A stretch of 64,000 nucleotides of DNA, taken from Sphingomonas zeae (GTDB lineage Bacteria > Pseudomonadota > Alphaproteobacteria > Sphingomonadales > Sphingomonadaceae). The translations under genes were made by a program, and so were the position numbers. The notes below the pieces were generated by a model. That model was not told the origin of the DNA and did not search any database. It saw nothing but the letters and a program-made list of their open reading frames with translations. Position 1 is the stretch's first letter. The number at the start of each line of letters is the position of its first letter. The DNA lies in assembly GCF_014197135.1 (NCBI RefSeq), contig NZ_JACIFA010000005.1, positions 216,762-280,761 of the forward strand, read 5' to 3'. Below are positions 42,065 through 49,381 of this stretch, piece after piece.

Positions 42065-43579
42065 ATGACGGATATAATGCCCGCCCGCTCCGCCACCCTC
42101 ATACCGACCCGGCTCGGGCGGCTCCTCGACCGGCCGATCGGCGTGGCGCTGCTCCTGCTGATCTTTGCGCTGCTCACCCGGATGCGCGACTTCGGCAATC
42201 CGGTCGCGCATGTCGACGAGCAATATTATCTGCTGGTGGGCGACCGCATCCTGCATGGTGCGCGCCTCTATATCGACCTGTGGGATCGTAAGCCGCCGGG
42301 GCTGTTCCTCCTGTTCGCCGCCTTCCGCCTGCTGCCCGGCGACGGGTTTCTGGCCTATCAGTTGGTCGGAACCGTCTGCACCGCCGCGACCGGATGGCTG
42401 ATCTGGCTGGCTGCGCGGCGCATGGAACTGAGCTTTCCGGCGGGGCTGGCGGCTGGCGCGGCCTATATCCTGTGGCTGCCGCTGCTCAGCGGGGGCAGCG
42501 GCCAGTCGCCGGTCTTCTACAATCTGGCGATGACCGCGGCCGCCGTACTGACGCTGGAGTTGCCGCGCCTGGCGGAGCGGCGCGCGGTCGGCGCGATCGT
42601 CGCCAACGGGGCAGCCGCCTGCCTGTTGGCGGGTATCGCGATCCAGATCAAATATACGCCCTTGGTCGAGGGAGCATTTTTCGGCCTTGCGCATCTCTGG
42701 TATCTTCGGCGGGCGGGCGGGCGCATCGCTGTCATGGTGCTGGCGGCGCTCACCTGGCTGGCGTTGGGGCTGCTGCCTACCGCGTTGGTCGTCCTGCATT
42801 TCTGGTGGCGCGGCGGGCAGGCGTTCGATGCCTTCTGGTTTGCCAATTTCACCTCGATCATGCTGCGACGGGGCTATCCGGCGGCGAAGATCGTCGCGCG
42901 CCTCGCGGGGATCGGGGGACAGCTGCTGCCGCTGATCGCCTGCGCCGTCTTCGCCTTCTGCAAGGGGCCGAAGCGTCCCGAGCTGACGCTGACCCGCATC
43001 TGGCTTGGCTTCGCGATCATTGCCTTTGCGATGATCGGGGCGTTTTTCGACCATTATGCGCTGCCCCTGGTTGCGCCGCTCGCGCTGGCCGCCGCTCCCG
43101 CCTTTGCGTTACGGCGCAGAGCCGTGGTCGGGGTGTTCATCATCGGGGGTGGTCTGCTCGGCTTTCATTCCGCGACCAACGACCCCAGCGAAGGCGACGG
43201 CATCCGCCGCATGGCGCAAGTGATGGCGGCGGTGGACGGCCGCGAATGTCCTTATGTCTTTGCCGGCGATTCCAGCCTCTACCACCTGTCGGGCGGCTGT
43301 ATTCCAACGGCTTATGCCTTCCCCTCCTCGCTGGCCTATGAGGCCGAGCGGGGCGCGATCGGGATCGACGAGAGCGCCGAGGTCGCGCGCATCCTGGCCC
43401 GCCGCCCGCCCGCGATCGTGACGATGGACGATCCCCTCTCGCCGTGGAACGTCGCAACCGAGGCAGCGGTCGACCGAGCGCTGGCTACCGCCTATCGCCT
43501 GGTCCTCTCCGTGCCCCGCGAGGGCCGGCACGAACTGCTCTATGTCCGTCGCGACTTGCCTGTCCTGCCCCGGAAATAA
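42065..43579 (+). CDS. GT39/PMT-like integral membrane glycosyltransferase
   Basis: A roughly 504-residue polytopic inner-membrane protein with about ten helices, similar to the ArnT/PMT-like (dolichyl-phosphate-mannosyltransferase-type) family that uses polyprenyl-phosphate sugars. The expected acidic residue after the first helix (AHVDEQYYLLVGDRILHGARLYIDLWDRKPPGLFLLF) is present and the motif pattern D-E-x-x-Y is as in the family. A soluble C-terminal part (about residues 370-500) contains CPYVFAGDSSLYHLSGGC. The start is ATG 42065, directly after an in-frame GTG; no strong ribosome site is seen. It may move a sugar onto a lipid or polymer at the periplasmic side, perhaps for the neighbouring pathway. 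Confidence 0.78.
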   Translation: MTDIMPARSATLIPTRLGRLLDRPIGVALLLLIFALLTRMRDFGNPVAHVDEQYYLLVGDRILHGARLYIDLWDRKPPGLFLLFAAFRLLPGDGFLAYQLVGTVCTAATGWLIWLAARRMELSFPAGLAAGAAYILWLPLLSGGSGQSPVFYNLAMTAAAVLTLELPRLAERRAVGAIVANGAAACLLAGIAIQIKYTPLVEGAFFGLAHLWYLRRAGGRIAVMVLAALTWLALGLLPTALVVLHFWWRGGQAFDAFWFANFTSIMLRRGYPAAKIVARLAGIGGQLLPLIACAVFAFCKGPKRPELTLTRIWLGFAIIAFAMIGAFFDHYALPLVAPLALAAAPAFALRRRAVVGVFIIGGGLLGFHSATNDPSEGDGIRRMAQVMAAVDGRECPYVFAGDSSLYHLSGGCIPTAYAFPSSLAYEAERGAIGIDESAEVARILARRPPAIVTMDDPLSPWNVATEAAVDRALATAYRLVLSVPREGRHELLYVRRDLPVLPRK

Positions 43580-43654
43580 GGGGCATGGCCGCGGTTGTTT
43601 TGCTGTCTGGTCCGCCCCATCTCCCGCGCCGGACAAAGCTGGAGCGACAAGCAG

Positions 43655-44518
43655 ATGAGCGACGACGCCTATACCCCGCCCGCGATCTGGACATGGGACA
43701 AGGAGAGCGGCGGCCGCTTCGCCGCCATCAACCGGCCGATCGCAGGGGCGACGCATGACAAGGCGTTGCCGGTCGGCAAGCATCCGCTCCAGCTCTATTC
43801 GATGGGCACGCCCAATGGGGTGAAGGTCACGATATTGCTGGAAGAACTGCTCGCCGCCGGTCATTCGGGCGCCGAATATGACGCCTGGCTCATCAGCATC
43901 GCCGATGGCGACCAGTTCGGCAGCGGCTTCGTCGCGATCAATCCCAATTCCAAGATCCCGGCGCTGGTCGACCGGCGTGGCGGCGAGCCGCTCGCCATTT
44001 TCGAATCCGGTGCCATCATGACGCACCTGGCCGAGAGCTTCGGCGCGTTCCTGCCGACCGATCCGGCGGCCAGGGCGCGCGTCATGTCCTGGTTGTTCTG
44101 GCAGATGGGCAGCGCGCCGTTCCTGGGCGGCGGTTTCGGCCACTTCTACGCCTATGCGCCGGTGAAGATCGAATATGCGATCAACCGCTATGCGATGGAG
44201 GCCAAGCGCCAGCTCGACGTGCTGAACCGCCAGCTGGAGCACAACGCCTTTGTCGCGGGCGACGCCTACAGCATCGCCGACATGGCGATCTGGCCCTGGT
44301 ATGGGCAGCTCGTTCTCGGCCACCTCTATGAGGCGGCGGAGTTCCTTCAGGTACAGGAATATACCCATGTCCTGCGCTGGGCGCGTGACATCGCGGCGCG
44401 GCCTGCGGTGCGGCGCGGCAAAATGGTGAACCGCACCTTCGGCGAGCCGTCCGAGCAGTTGCGTGAGCGGCATGACGCCAGCGATTTCGATACGAAGACG
44501 GCGGACAAGCTGGGCTGA
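43655..44518 (+). CDS. yghU: YghU-like glutathione S-transferase / disulfide reductase
   Basis: A 287-residue thioredoxin-fold plus helical-domain protein matching the YghU class of nu-type glutathione transferases, which reduce disulfides and organic peroxides with two glutathiones. Typical segments are PPAIWTWDKESGGRFAAINRPIAGATHDKALP, LYSMGTPNGVKVTILLEELL, NPNSKIPALVD, ESGAIMTHLAE and DAYSIADMAIWPWYG. Start ATG 43655 with GGAG ten bases upstream. It stands alone between a glycosyltransferase and a repeat; a role in thiol or peroxide stress, like the nearby ohr pair, is plausible. Confidence 0.9.
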   Translation: MSDDAYTPPAIWTWDKESGGRFAAINRPIAGATHDKALPVGKHPLQLYSMGTPNGVKVTILLEELLAAGHSGAEYDAWLISIADGDQFGSGFVAINPNSKIPALVDRRGGEPLAIFESGAIMTHLAESFGAFLPTDPAARARVMSWLFWQMGSAPFLGGGFGHFYAYAPVKIEYAINRYAMEAKRQLDVLNRQLEHNAFVAGDAYSIADMAIWPWYGQLVLGHLYEAAEFLQVQEYTHVLRWARDIAARPAVRRGKMVNRTFGEPSEQLRERHDASDFDTKTADKLG

Positions 44519-44549
44519 ATAGCCAATTCCTCCCATAGCTGTGCTTGGG

Positions 44550-44626
44550 GAACGGTGGTGGAGGGGCAAGCCGTGGCGCCCCTCCACCGGCCTGCGGCTG
44601 ATCCCCCTCCCCATGCGAGATGGGGA
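44550..44626. repeat. Partial, diverged copy of the GATCCTCCCC repeat
   Basis: The stretch contains GGTGGTGGAGGGGC and GCCCCTCCACCGG as inverted arms, then GGCCTGCGGCTGATCCCCCTCCCCATG with a following GATGGGG. The order CCCCTCCACC, a CGG-rich hairpin, and CCCCCTCCCC matches the right half of the two full repeats at 13940 and 53653. The left terminal arm is missing. Confidence 0.6.
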
Positions 44627-44704
44627 TGAATGAGCATGACGTCCGCATGTCATCTGCCGCGAATGGGTTGATCCGTGCCGCCGTCTGCGCCTTAAGTCCT
44701 TGCC

Positions 44705-47098
44705 ATGCTTCCCCGCTCCTTCTTTTCACGCCCGGTGATGGCGCTTGCGCTCACAGCGGCCGCCCTGGTCGAAGGTCCGCTTTGCGCCGCCGATCCTGCG
44801 CCCTTCGACCTGCCCGGCCCCGGCTTGCGCATTTCGGTCACGCGCGGCGACCGGACGCTGCCCATCGCCGAGGTGCCCAACCTTGCCACCGGCGACCGCC
44901 TGACGATCGAGGCGGACCTGCCGCGCGATCAGCGGGCGCATTATATCCTGTTCTCCGCCTTCCTGAGCGGCGCGACCAATCCACCGCCCAAGGACTGGGT
45001 GAAGTCGGCCGAAACCTGGAAGTCCAAGGACAAGGATCGCCGCCTGACCCTGACCGTGCCCAAAGGCGCGCGACAAATGGCGTTGTTCATGGTGCCGGAG
45101 ACGGGCGGCGCATCGGGCACCATCGTCGATGCCGTGCGCGATCGGCCGGGCGAGTTCGTCCGCGCGGTCCAGGACCTGAACCAGGCCTCGCTCGACCGCT
45201 CGCGACTGAACGCCTTTGTCGCGGCGATCCGGGCGCAGGAAAACAGCCATCCGGAGTTCCTGCGCACCCTGGCGCCCGCTCTGTCCAACAGCTTGGCGAT
45301 CAAGCTGAATCCCGACTGCCTGGCCAAGGTGATCGAGTTGCAGGCGGCGTGTCTGCTCGAAAACCAGGATAATCTGGTGCTGGCCGACATTCATAGCAGC
45401 TCGATGACCGACACATTGATCGGCGCGCCGACCGACCTGGCCTTGCAGGTCAGCTATACCCGCGAGGCGGGGTTGGGTTATTACAGCCCCTATATCGGCG
45501 TCATCCGGGACATTGCGCGGGTGTTCGGCGCGTTCGGCAATCCGCAATTCGGCTATCTGCCGACGCTGGCGACCCGCGACGGCGACCGGATGTCCCTGCT
45601 GCTCAACGCCGCGCCGTCTTTCGCGAAGCCCAAGTCGGTGCTGGTCGCCGCCATGCCCGCCATCGACGCGGTCAGCCCGCCGCGCCTGCGTGTGACCGGC
45701 GACGTGCCGCTCTGCGGCGCGCGACCCGGTCTGGTCCTGCCGGTGGAGGGCGCGCCGCTGATCTATTCAACCGCCTTTGCCCGCAACATGACGGTGTCGA
45801 TCTCCGCCGCCGATGGCAAGCGGATCGATCTGCCCGTCCGCGCCCGCGCCGATCGCGGCGGCTATGTCCTGACCGAAGCGCTGCCCGCTGGCACATTGTC
45901 GGGCAAGGTGTCCGCCAAGCTGCACGGAGATTGGGGGTTCGACAGTTTCGAGGGGCCGAGCTTCACGCTGCAATTCCCCGGCAGCGGTGACTGGCGGGCC
46001 GAGGATAGCGGGCAGAGCCTGGTCGTCGGCCGCGACAATAGCGTCGCGCTGACCGGCCCAGCCGCGGCCTGCGTGACCGGCGTGACGATGCGCACCGGTT
46101 CGGGCGCGCCGCAGCCCGTATCCTTCACCCTGCGCGGGGGCGACGGCATCACCGTGACCCTGCCTCTGAAATCCGCGCGTGCGGGTGATGTGACGCTGGA
46201 GGTGCAGCAGATTGGCGACGAGGCCCCGCGCAGCGTCTCCTTACGCGCCTTTTCGCCGGCCAGCCGGATCGACGCGGTGACCCTGGCCAAAGGGGATCGC
46301 TTCGCCACGCTGACCGGGCAGCGGCTGGACGAGATTGCCGGAGTCGAGATCGGTGATGTCCGCCTCTCGCCCGATGGCCTGACCCGCGAGGCCGATACCG
46401 ACCGGCTGATCGTCACCGCCGCCGATGGGCGCCTGCCTGCGGGTAACAGCGCGAAGGTCCGGCTGAGCGATGGGCGAACCCTATTGGTGCCGATCACCGC
46501 CGCCCCGCCCCGCCCCTTTGCCACGTTGATCGCGCGCAGCCTGACACCGAAGGGCGCCACCGGGGCCGTCACGCTTGCCACGCGTGATGAGAACGTGCTG
46601 CCCGACCATAGCCGCCTTACCTTCTCGATCCGCGCGGTCGAGGGAACGCGGCTGGACCCGACCGATGCGATCGAAGTCGCCGCCCCCGACGCTGGCCCGT
46701 CGGTTACCCTGGAAGGGGGACGCGACGTCAGGCTGTCTGCCCCCGACGTCGCAGTTGCAATGCTCGACCCGGCACGGCTGGGTCCGGCCGCGGCGGGAGC
46801 GCTCCGTTACCGGATCGTGCGCGGCGGCATCAAGGGTGACTGGAGCCCTCTTGCCACTTTGGTACGCCTGCCGGGGATCGATGCGATCACCTGTGCGGCG
46901 GATGGGTGCCAGATGGCGGGAAGCGATCTGTTCCTGATCGACCGGGTGGCGGCGAACGCCGACATGGCCGGGGCGGTGAGCGTTCCGCCGGGCTTTACGG
47001 CGGCCCGGTTGACGGTACCGCCACCGCAGAACGGGTTGCTGTACATCACGCTGCGCGATGCTCCGGCGGTGGTCTTTGCCGTCGCACAGAAACCGTAG
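44705..47098 (+). CDS. Large exported protein of unknown function
   Basis: A 797-residue protein I do not recognise. It has a signal peptide (MLPRSFFSRPVMALALTAAALVEGPLCAA). Residues 30-340 look alpha/beta (RFATGDRLTIEADLPRDQ-like beta region, then a helical part rich in Leu and Asn near LNPDCLAKVIELQAACLLENQ). Residues 350-780 appear to be a string of beta-sandwich repeats; one (LAKGDRFATLTGQRLDEIAG) resembles an IPT/TIG domain. Six or more cysteines in the mature part fit periplasmic disulfides. It lies alone, facing ohrR, with no partner gene. The DHSRLTFSIRAVEGTRLDP and LTLEVQQ-like patterns would suit a surface or polysaccharide-binding protein; this is a guess. The ATG at 44705 is chosen because it begins the signal peptide; no strong ribosome site is visible. 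Confidence 0.7.
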   Translation: MLPRSFFSRPVMALALTAAALVEGPLCAADPAPFDLPGPGLRISVTRGDRTLPIAEVPNLATGDRLTIEADLPRDQRAHYILFSAFLSGATNPPPKDWVKSAETWKSKDKDRRLTLTVPKGARQMALFMVPETGGASGTIVDAVRDRPGEFVRAVQDLNQASLDRSRLNAFVAAIRAQENSHPEFLRTLAPALSNSLAIKLNPDCLAKVIELQAACLLENQDNLVLADIHSSSMTDTLIGAPTDLALQVSYTREAGLGYYSPYIGVIRDIARVFGAFGNPQFGYLPTLATRDGDRMSLLLNAAPSFAKPKSVLVAAMPAIDAVSPPRLRVTGDVPLCGARPGLVLPVEGAPLIYSTAFARNMTVSISAADGKRIDLPVRARADRGGYVLTEALPAGTLSGKVSAKLHGDWGFDSFEGPSFTLQFPGSGDWRAEDSGQSLVVGRDNSVALTGPAAACVTGVTMRTGSGAPQPVSFTLRGGDGITVTLPLKSARAGDVTLEVQQIGDEAPRSVSLRAFSPASRIDAVTLAKGDRFATLTGQRLDEIAGVEIGDVRLSPDGLTREADTDRLIVTAADGRLPAGNSAKVRLSDGRTLLVPITAAPPRPFATLIARSLTPKGATGAVTLATRDENVLPDHSRLTFSIRAVEGTRLDPTDAIEVAAPDAGPSVTLEGGRDVRLSAPDVAVAMLDPARLGPAAAGALRYRIVRGGIKGDWSPLATLVRLPGIDAITCAADGCQMAGSDLFLIDRVAANADMAGAVSVPPGFTAARLTVPPPQNGLLYITLRDAPAVVFAVAQKP

Positions 47099-47246
47099 GA
47101 GAATCGCTGGCCCTTCGCCTTCACGGAGGCCGAACGGAGATGGCGTTCCCCACCGATATGCGTTCACGCCAAGCGGAGGGGCTGCCTATCCCGGCGACGC
47201 GATCTTTGCCTTTCGTCCCAGAAGAACAGCGGATGACCGTAGAGGA

Positions 47247-47693
47247 TCACGCCGCCGCGGGCTCGCGCCGCTCAAGCGCCCGGCGCAGCGATTGAACCTC
47301 ATCCTTCAACGCCCGAAGGTCATCGACACCCATGCCCGAGCGGGTGATCAGATCCTCGCCTAGACAGCCGCAGCGATCGCGCATGTCGTGGCCAACCGGC
47401 GTCAGCCGCACCCGGACCTGCCGTTCGTCCTGAGGATCGCGCTCGCGCATCAGCAGCCCCGCCGCCTCCAACCGCTTGACCAGCGGCGTGACCGTACTGG
47501 ACTCCAGCGACAGCCGCTGCGCGATCGCGCCGATCGTCCGCCCATCCTCTTCCCACAGCACATGCAGCGCGAGATATTGCGGATAGGTCAGGCCGAGCCG
47601 GTCGAGCATCGGTTTGTAGCTGCGCTGGATCGCCATGTTGGCGGCATAGACCGCAAAGCACAGCTGTTCGTCGAGCGGCCAGGGGGCCGACAT
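47247..47693 (-). CDS. ohrR: MarR-family peroxide-sensing repressor OhrR
   Basis: A 148-residue winged-helix repressor. The reactive cysteine of OhrR proteins is present at C12 ([11 protein letters not shown]), with [22 protein letters not shown] and the recognition region [21 protein letters not shown]. Two more cysteines near the C-terminus ([11 protein letters not shown]) fit the two-cysteine type described in Xanthomonas, in which organic hydroperoxide drives a disulfide that releases DNA. Start ATG 47693 has AGGAGA eight bases upstream; a longer frame reaching 47786 would cover the operator and is rejected. Divergent from ohr across 110 bp with two palindromic operators. Confidence 0.93.
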   Translation of the reverse strand: MSAPWPLDEQLCFAVYAANMAIQRSYKPMLDRLGLTYPQYLALHVLWEEDGRTIGAIAQRLSLESSTVTPLVKRLEAAGLLMRERDPQDERQVRVRLTPVGHDMRDRCGCLGEDLITRSGMGVDDLRALKDEVQSLRRALERREPAAA

Positions 47694-47721
47694 TCGCCAT
47701 CTCCTATAAGGGCGAAAAACA

Positions 47722-47731
47722 TATCGCGATA
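47722..47731. promoter_or_regulatory. OhrR operator 1 (TATCGCGATA)
   Basis: A perfect 10-bp palindrome TATCGCGATA in the ohrR/ohr gap. An identical palindrome lies at 47773-47782, 51 bp away centre to centre. This copy lies near the ohrR start, so it probably serves autorepression. Confidence 0.7.
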
Positions 47732-47772
47732 AAAGAAGCGCTGGACAAGCCCAGTGCGACCGCATATATCTG

Positions 47773-47782
47773 TATCGCGATA
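47773..47782. promoter_or_regulatory. OhrR operator 2 (TATCGCGATA)
   Basis: The second identical TATCGCGATA palindrome, about 20 bp before the ohr start codon and next to the ribosome-binding site TTGGAG. Repression of ohr by OhrR binding here is the simple reading. Confidence 0.7.
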
Positions 47783-47803
47783 ACAATTATTGGAGTTACA
47801 ACC

Positions 47804-48229
47804 ATGGCTATCGACGTAAAGTATCAGACCCAGGCCCGCGCGACGGGTGGCCGTGACGGTCATGCGAGCACGGCGGACGGGGCGCTCGACGTCAAGCTGT
47901 CGACGCCGAAGGAATTGGGCGGCGCGGGCGGCGACGGCACCAACCCCGAACAGCTGTTCGCGGCGGGCTATTCGGCCTGCTTCATCGGCGCGCTGAAGGT
48001 GGCGGGCCAGCAGTTGAAGGTGAAGATTCCCGATAACGTCGCGGTGTCGGCCAAAGTCGGTATCGGTCCGCGCGCCGCGGGTGGCTTCGGCATCACCGCC
48101 GATCTGACCGTCGAGCTGCCGGGCGTCGATCGCGCCGAAGCCGAGAAGCTGGTCGAGGCGGCGCATCAGATCTGCCCCTACTCGAATGCCACGCGCGGCA
48201 ATGTGGATGTCGGCCTGACGCTCGCCTGA
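47804..48229 (+). CDS. ohr: Organic hydroperoxide resistance protein Ohr
   Basis: A 141-residue OsmC/Ohr-family thiol peroxidase that reduces fatty-acid and alkyl hydroperoxides. Both catalytic cysteines are in place: C59 ([12 protein letters not shown]) and C124 ([11 protein letters not shown]). The length and the N-terminal [15 protein letters not shown] are of the Ohr rather than OsmC subgroup. Start with GGAG seven bases upstream. Divergent from ohrR, with palindromic operators in between, and ended by a hairpin at 48255-48290. Confidence 0.95.
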   Translation: MAIDVKYQTQARATGGRDGHASTADGALDVKLSTPKELGGAGGDGTNPEQLFAAGYSACFIGALKVAGQQLKVKIPDNVAVSAKVGIGPRAAGGFGITADLTVELPGVDRAEAEKLVEAAHQICPYSNATRGNVDVGLTLA

Positions 48230-48254
48230 CGTTCGCACATACTCCCTGAACCTT

Positions 48255-48290
48255 ATCGGCGCGGTCTGATCTCCCTCAGACTGCGCCGAT
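48255..48290. terminator. Hairpin terminator between convergent ohr and lacI-type gene
   Basis: ATCGGCGCGGTCTGA (48255-48269) and TCAGACTGCGCCGAT (48276-48290) pair over 15 bp with one G-T wobble and a six-base loop. It lies exactly between the convergent stops of ohr and the LacI-type gene, so it may work in both directions; the T-run is short (TTGTGT). Confidence 0.7.
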
Positions 48291-48294
48291 TGTG

Positions 48295-49317
48295 TCAGGC
48301 GGAATCGCGGATAATCAGGCGCGGCGGCATTTCCAGCCCCGGTGCCGCCGTCCCCTCCAGCCGCGCGAACAGCGCCTCGACCATCGCCTTGGCCCCCGCC
48401 TCCAGATCCTGTCGGATCGTGGTCAGTCGCGGAATGGCGCGCTCTGCCAGCGGCAGGTCGTCGAAACCCGTGACGGAGACATCGCCGGGCACAGACCGGC
48501 CCCCGGCGACCAGCGCCGCCATCGTCGCCAGCGCGATCATGTCCGATGCCGCGACGATACCGTCGATCCCCTGCCCCTCCCGCGTCATCCGCGCCAGATT
48601 GCCCTCGATCTGGCCGGGCATCAGTTCGGGCGCGAGGGCGACATCCAGTTGCTGCGGCGGCGGCAGACCGGCCTCGGCCATCGCCTCGCACAGCCCGGCA
48701 TGGCGCTGCGCCAGTTCCAGCGTGCGGACCTCACCCATGAAGGCGATCCGGCGGCGGCCCGTGGCGATGAGATGCTCGCCCGCCAGACGGCCGCCCAGTC
48801 GGTTGTCGACCCCGACCGCGCAGTGATGCTGGCCGGGCATGGTACTGCCCCAGACGACGAGCGGCAGATAGGTCTCGGCGACAGCGTCGATGACCGATAG
48901 CTGATCCGACTGGCCGATCAGCAATACGCCGTCGACCATCCCCGATCGGGTAATGCGCGACAGCCAGTCGTCATCGTCCGGGATGATCCGCGACAGCATC
49001 ACGTCATGGTCACGCGCCGCCAGTTCGTCGGCGAGATGGCCGAGCAAGGTCATGAAGAAGGGGTCGGAAAGACGCTGGCGCCGTTCATGGCCCAGCGGGA
49101 TGGCGACGCCGATCACGCCGGTCCGCTGCGCGCGCAGGCGGCGGGCCATCTGGTTGATCTGGAAATTATGCTCGGCGGCCAGCGCTTCGATCCGCTGGCG
49201 CGTCTCGGCATTGACGACGCTCTTGCCCGCCAGCGCGCGACTGACGGTGCCGGGCGACACGCCCGCCAGCCGGGCAATGTCCTTCAAGGTTCGGGCGGGC
49301 GGGGCCGATTGGGTCAT
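48295..49317 (-). CDS. LacI-family regulator (copy A)
   Basis: A 340-residue LacI/GalR repressor: helix-turn-helix TLKDIARLAGVSPGTVSRAL, hinge NQMARRLRAQRTGVIGV, and a periplasmic-binding-protein-like effector domain. The start MTQSAPPART has AGGAGG six bases upstream. It lies downstream of a TonB-receptor gene on the same strand, separated by a terminator hairpin (49341-49367). It is strikingly similar to the LacI at 62146-63195 (shared blocks VSPGTVSRALAGKS, TGVIG, RRQ-LSDPFFM, SGMVDGVLLIGQS), which belongs to a sucrose module. It likely controls the TonB receptor and perhaps the transporter genes through a shared motif. Its inducer is unknown. Confidence 0.92.
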   Translation of the reverse strand: MTQSAPPARTLKDIARLAGVSPGTVSRALAGKSVVNAETRQRIEALAAEHNFQINQMARRLRAQRTGVIGVAIPLGHERRQRLSDPFFMTLLGHLADELAARDHDVMLSRIIPDDDDWLSRITRSGMVDGVLLIGQSDQLSVIDAVAETYLPLVVWGSTMPGQHHCAVGVDNRLGGRLAGEHLIATGRRRIAFMGEVRTLELAQRHAGLCEAMAEAGLPPPQQLDVALAPELMPGQIEGNLARMTREGQGIDGIVAASDMIALATMAALVAGGRSVPGDVSVTGFDDLPLAERAIPRLTTIRQDLEAGAKAMVEALFARLEGTAAPGLEMPPRLIIRDSA

Positions 49318-49340
49318 GGCCGTCCTCCTGAACGAAAAAC

Positions 49341-49367
49341 GGGGCGGATGCCATTGGCACCCGCCCC
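49341..49367 (-). terminator. Rho-independent terminator of the TonB-receptor transcript
   Basis: On the minus strand the hairpin GGGGCGG-(G)-TGCC-AAT-GGCA-(T)-CCGCCCC (one internal mismatch) is followed by GTTTTTCG. It lies just after the receptor stop (49382) and just before the LacI ribosome site, so it likely attenuates read-through into the regulator gene. Confidence 0.8.
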
Positions 49368-49381
49368 AAGGGGAGCTGGGA

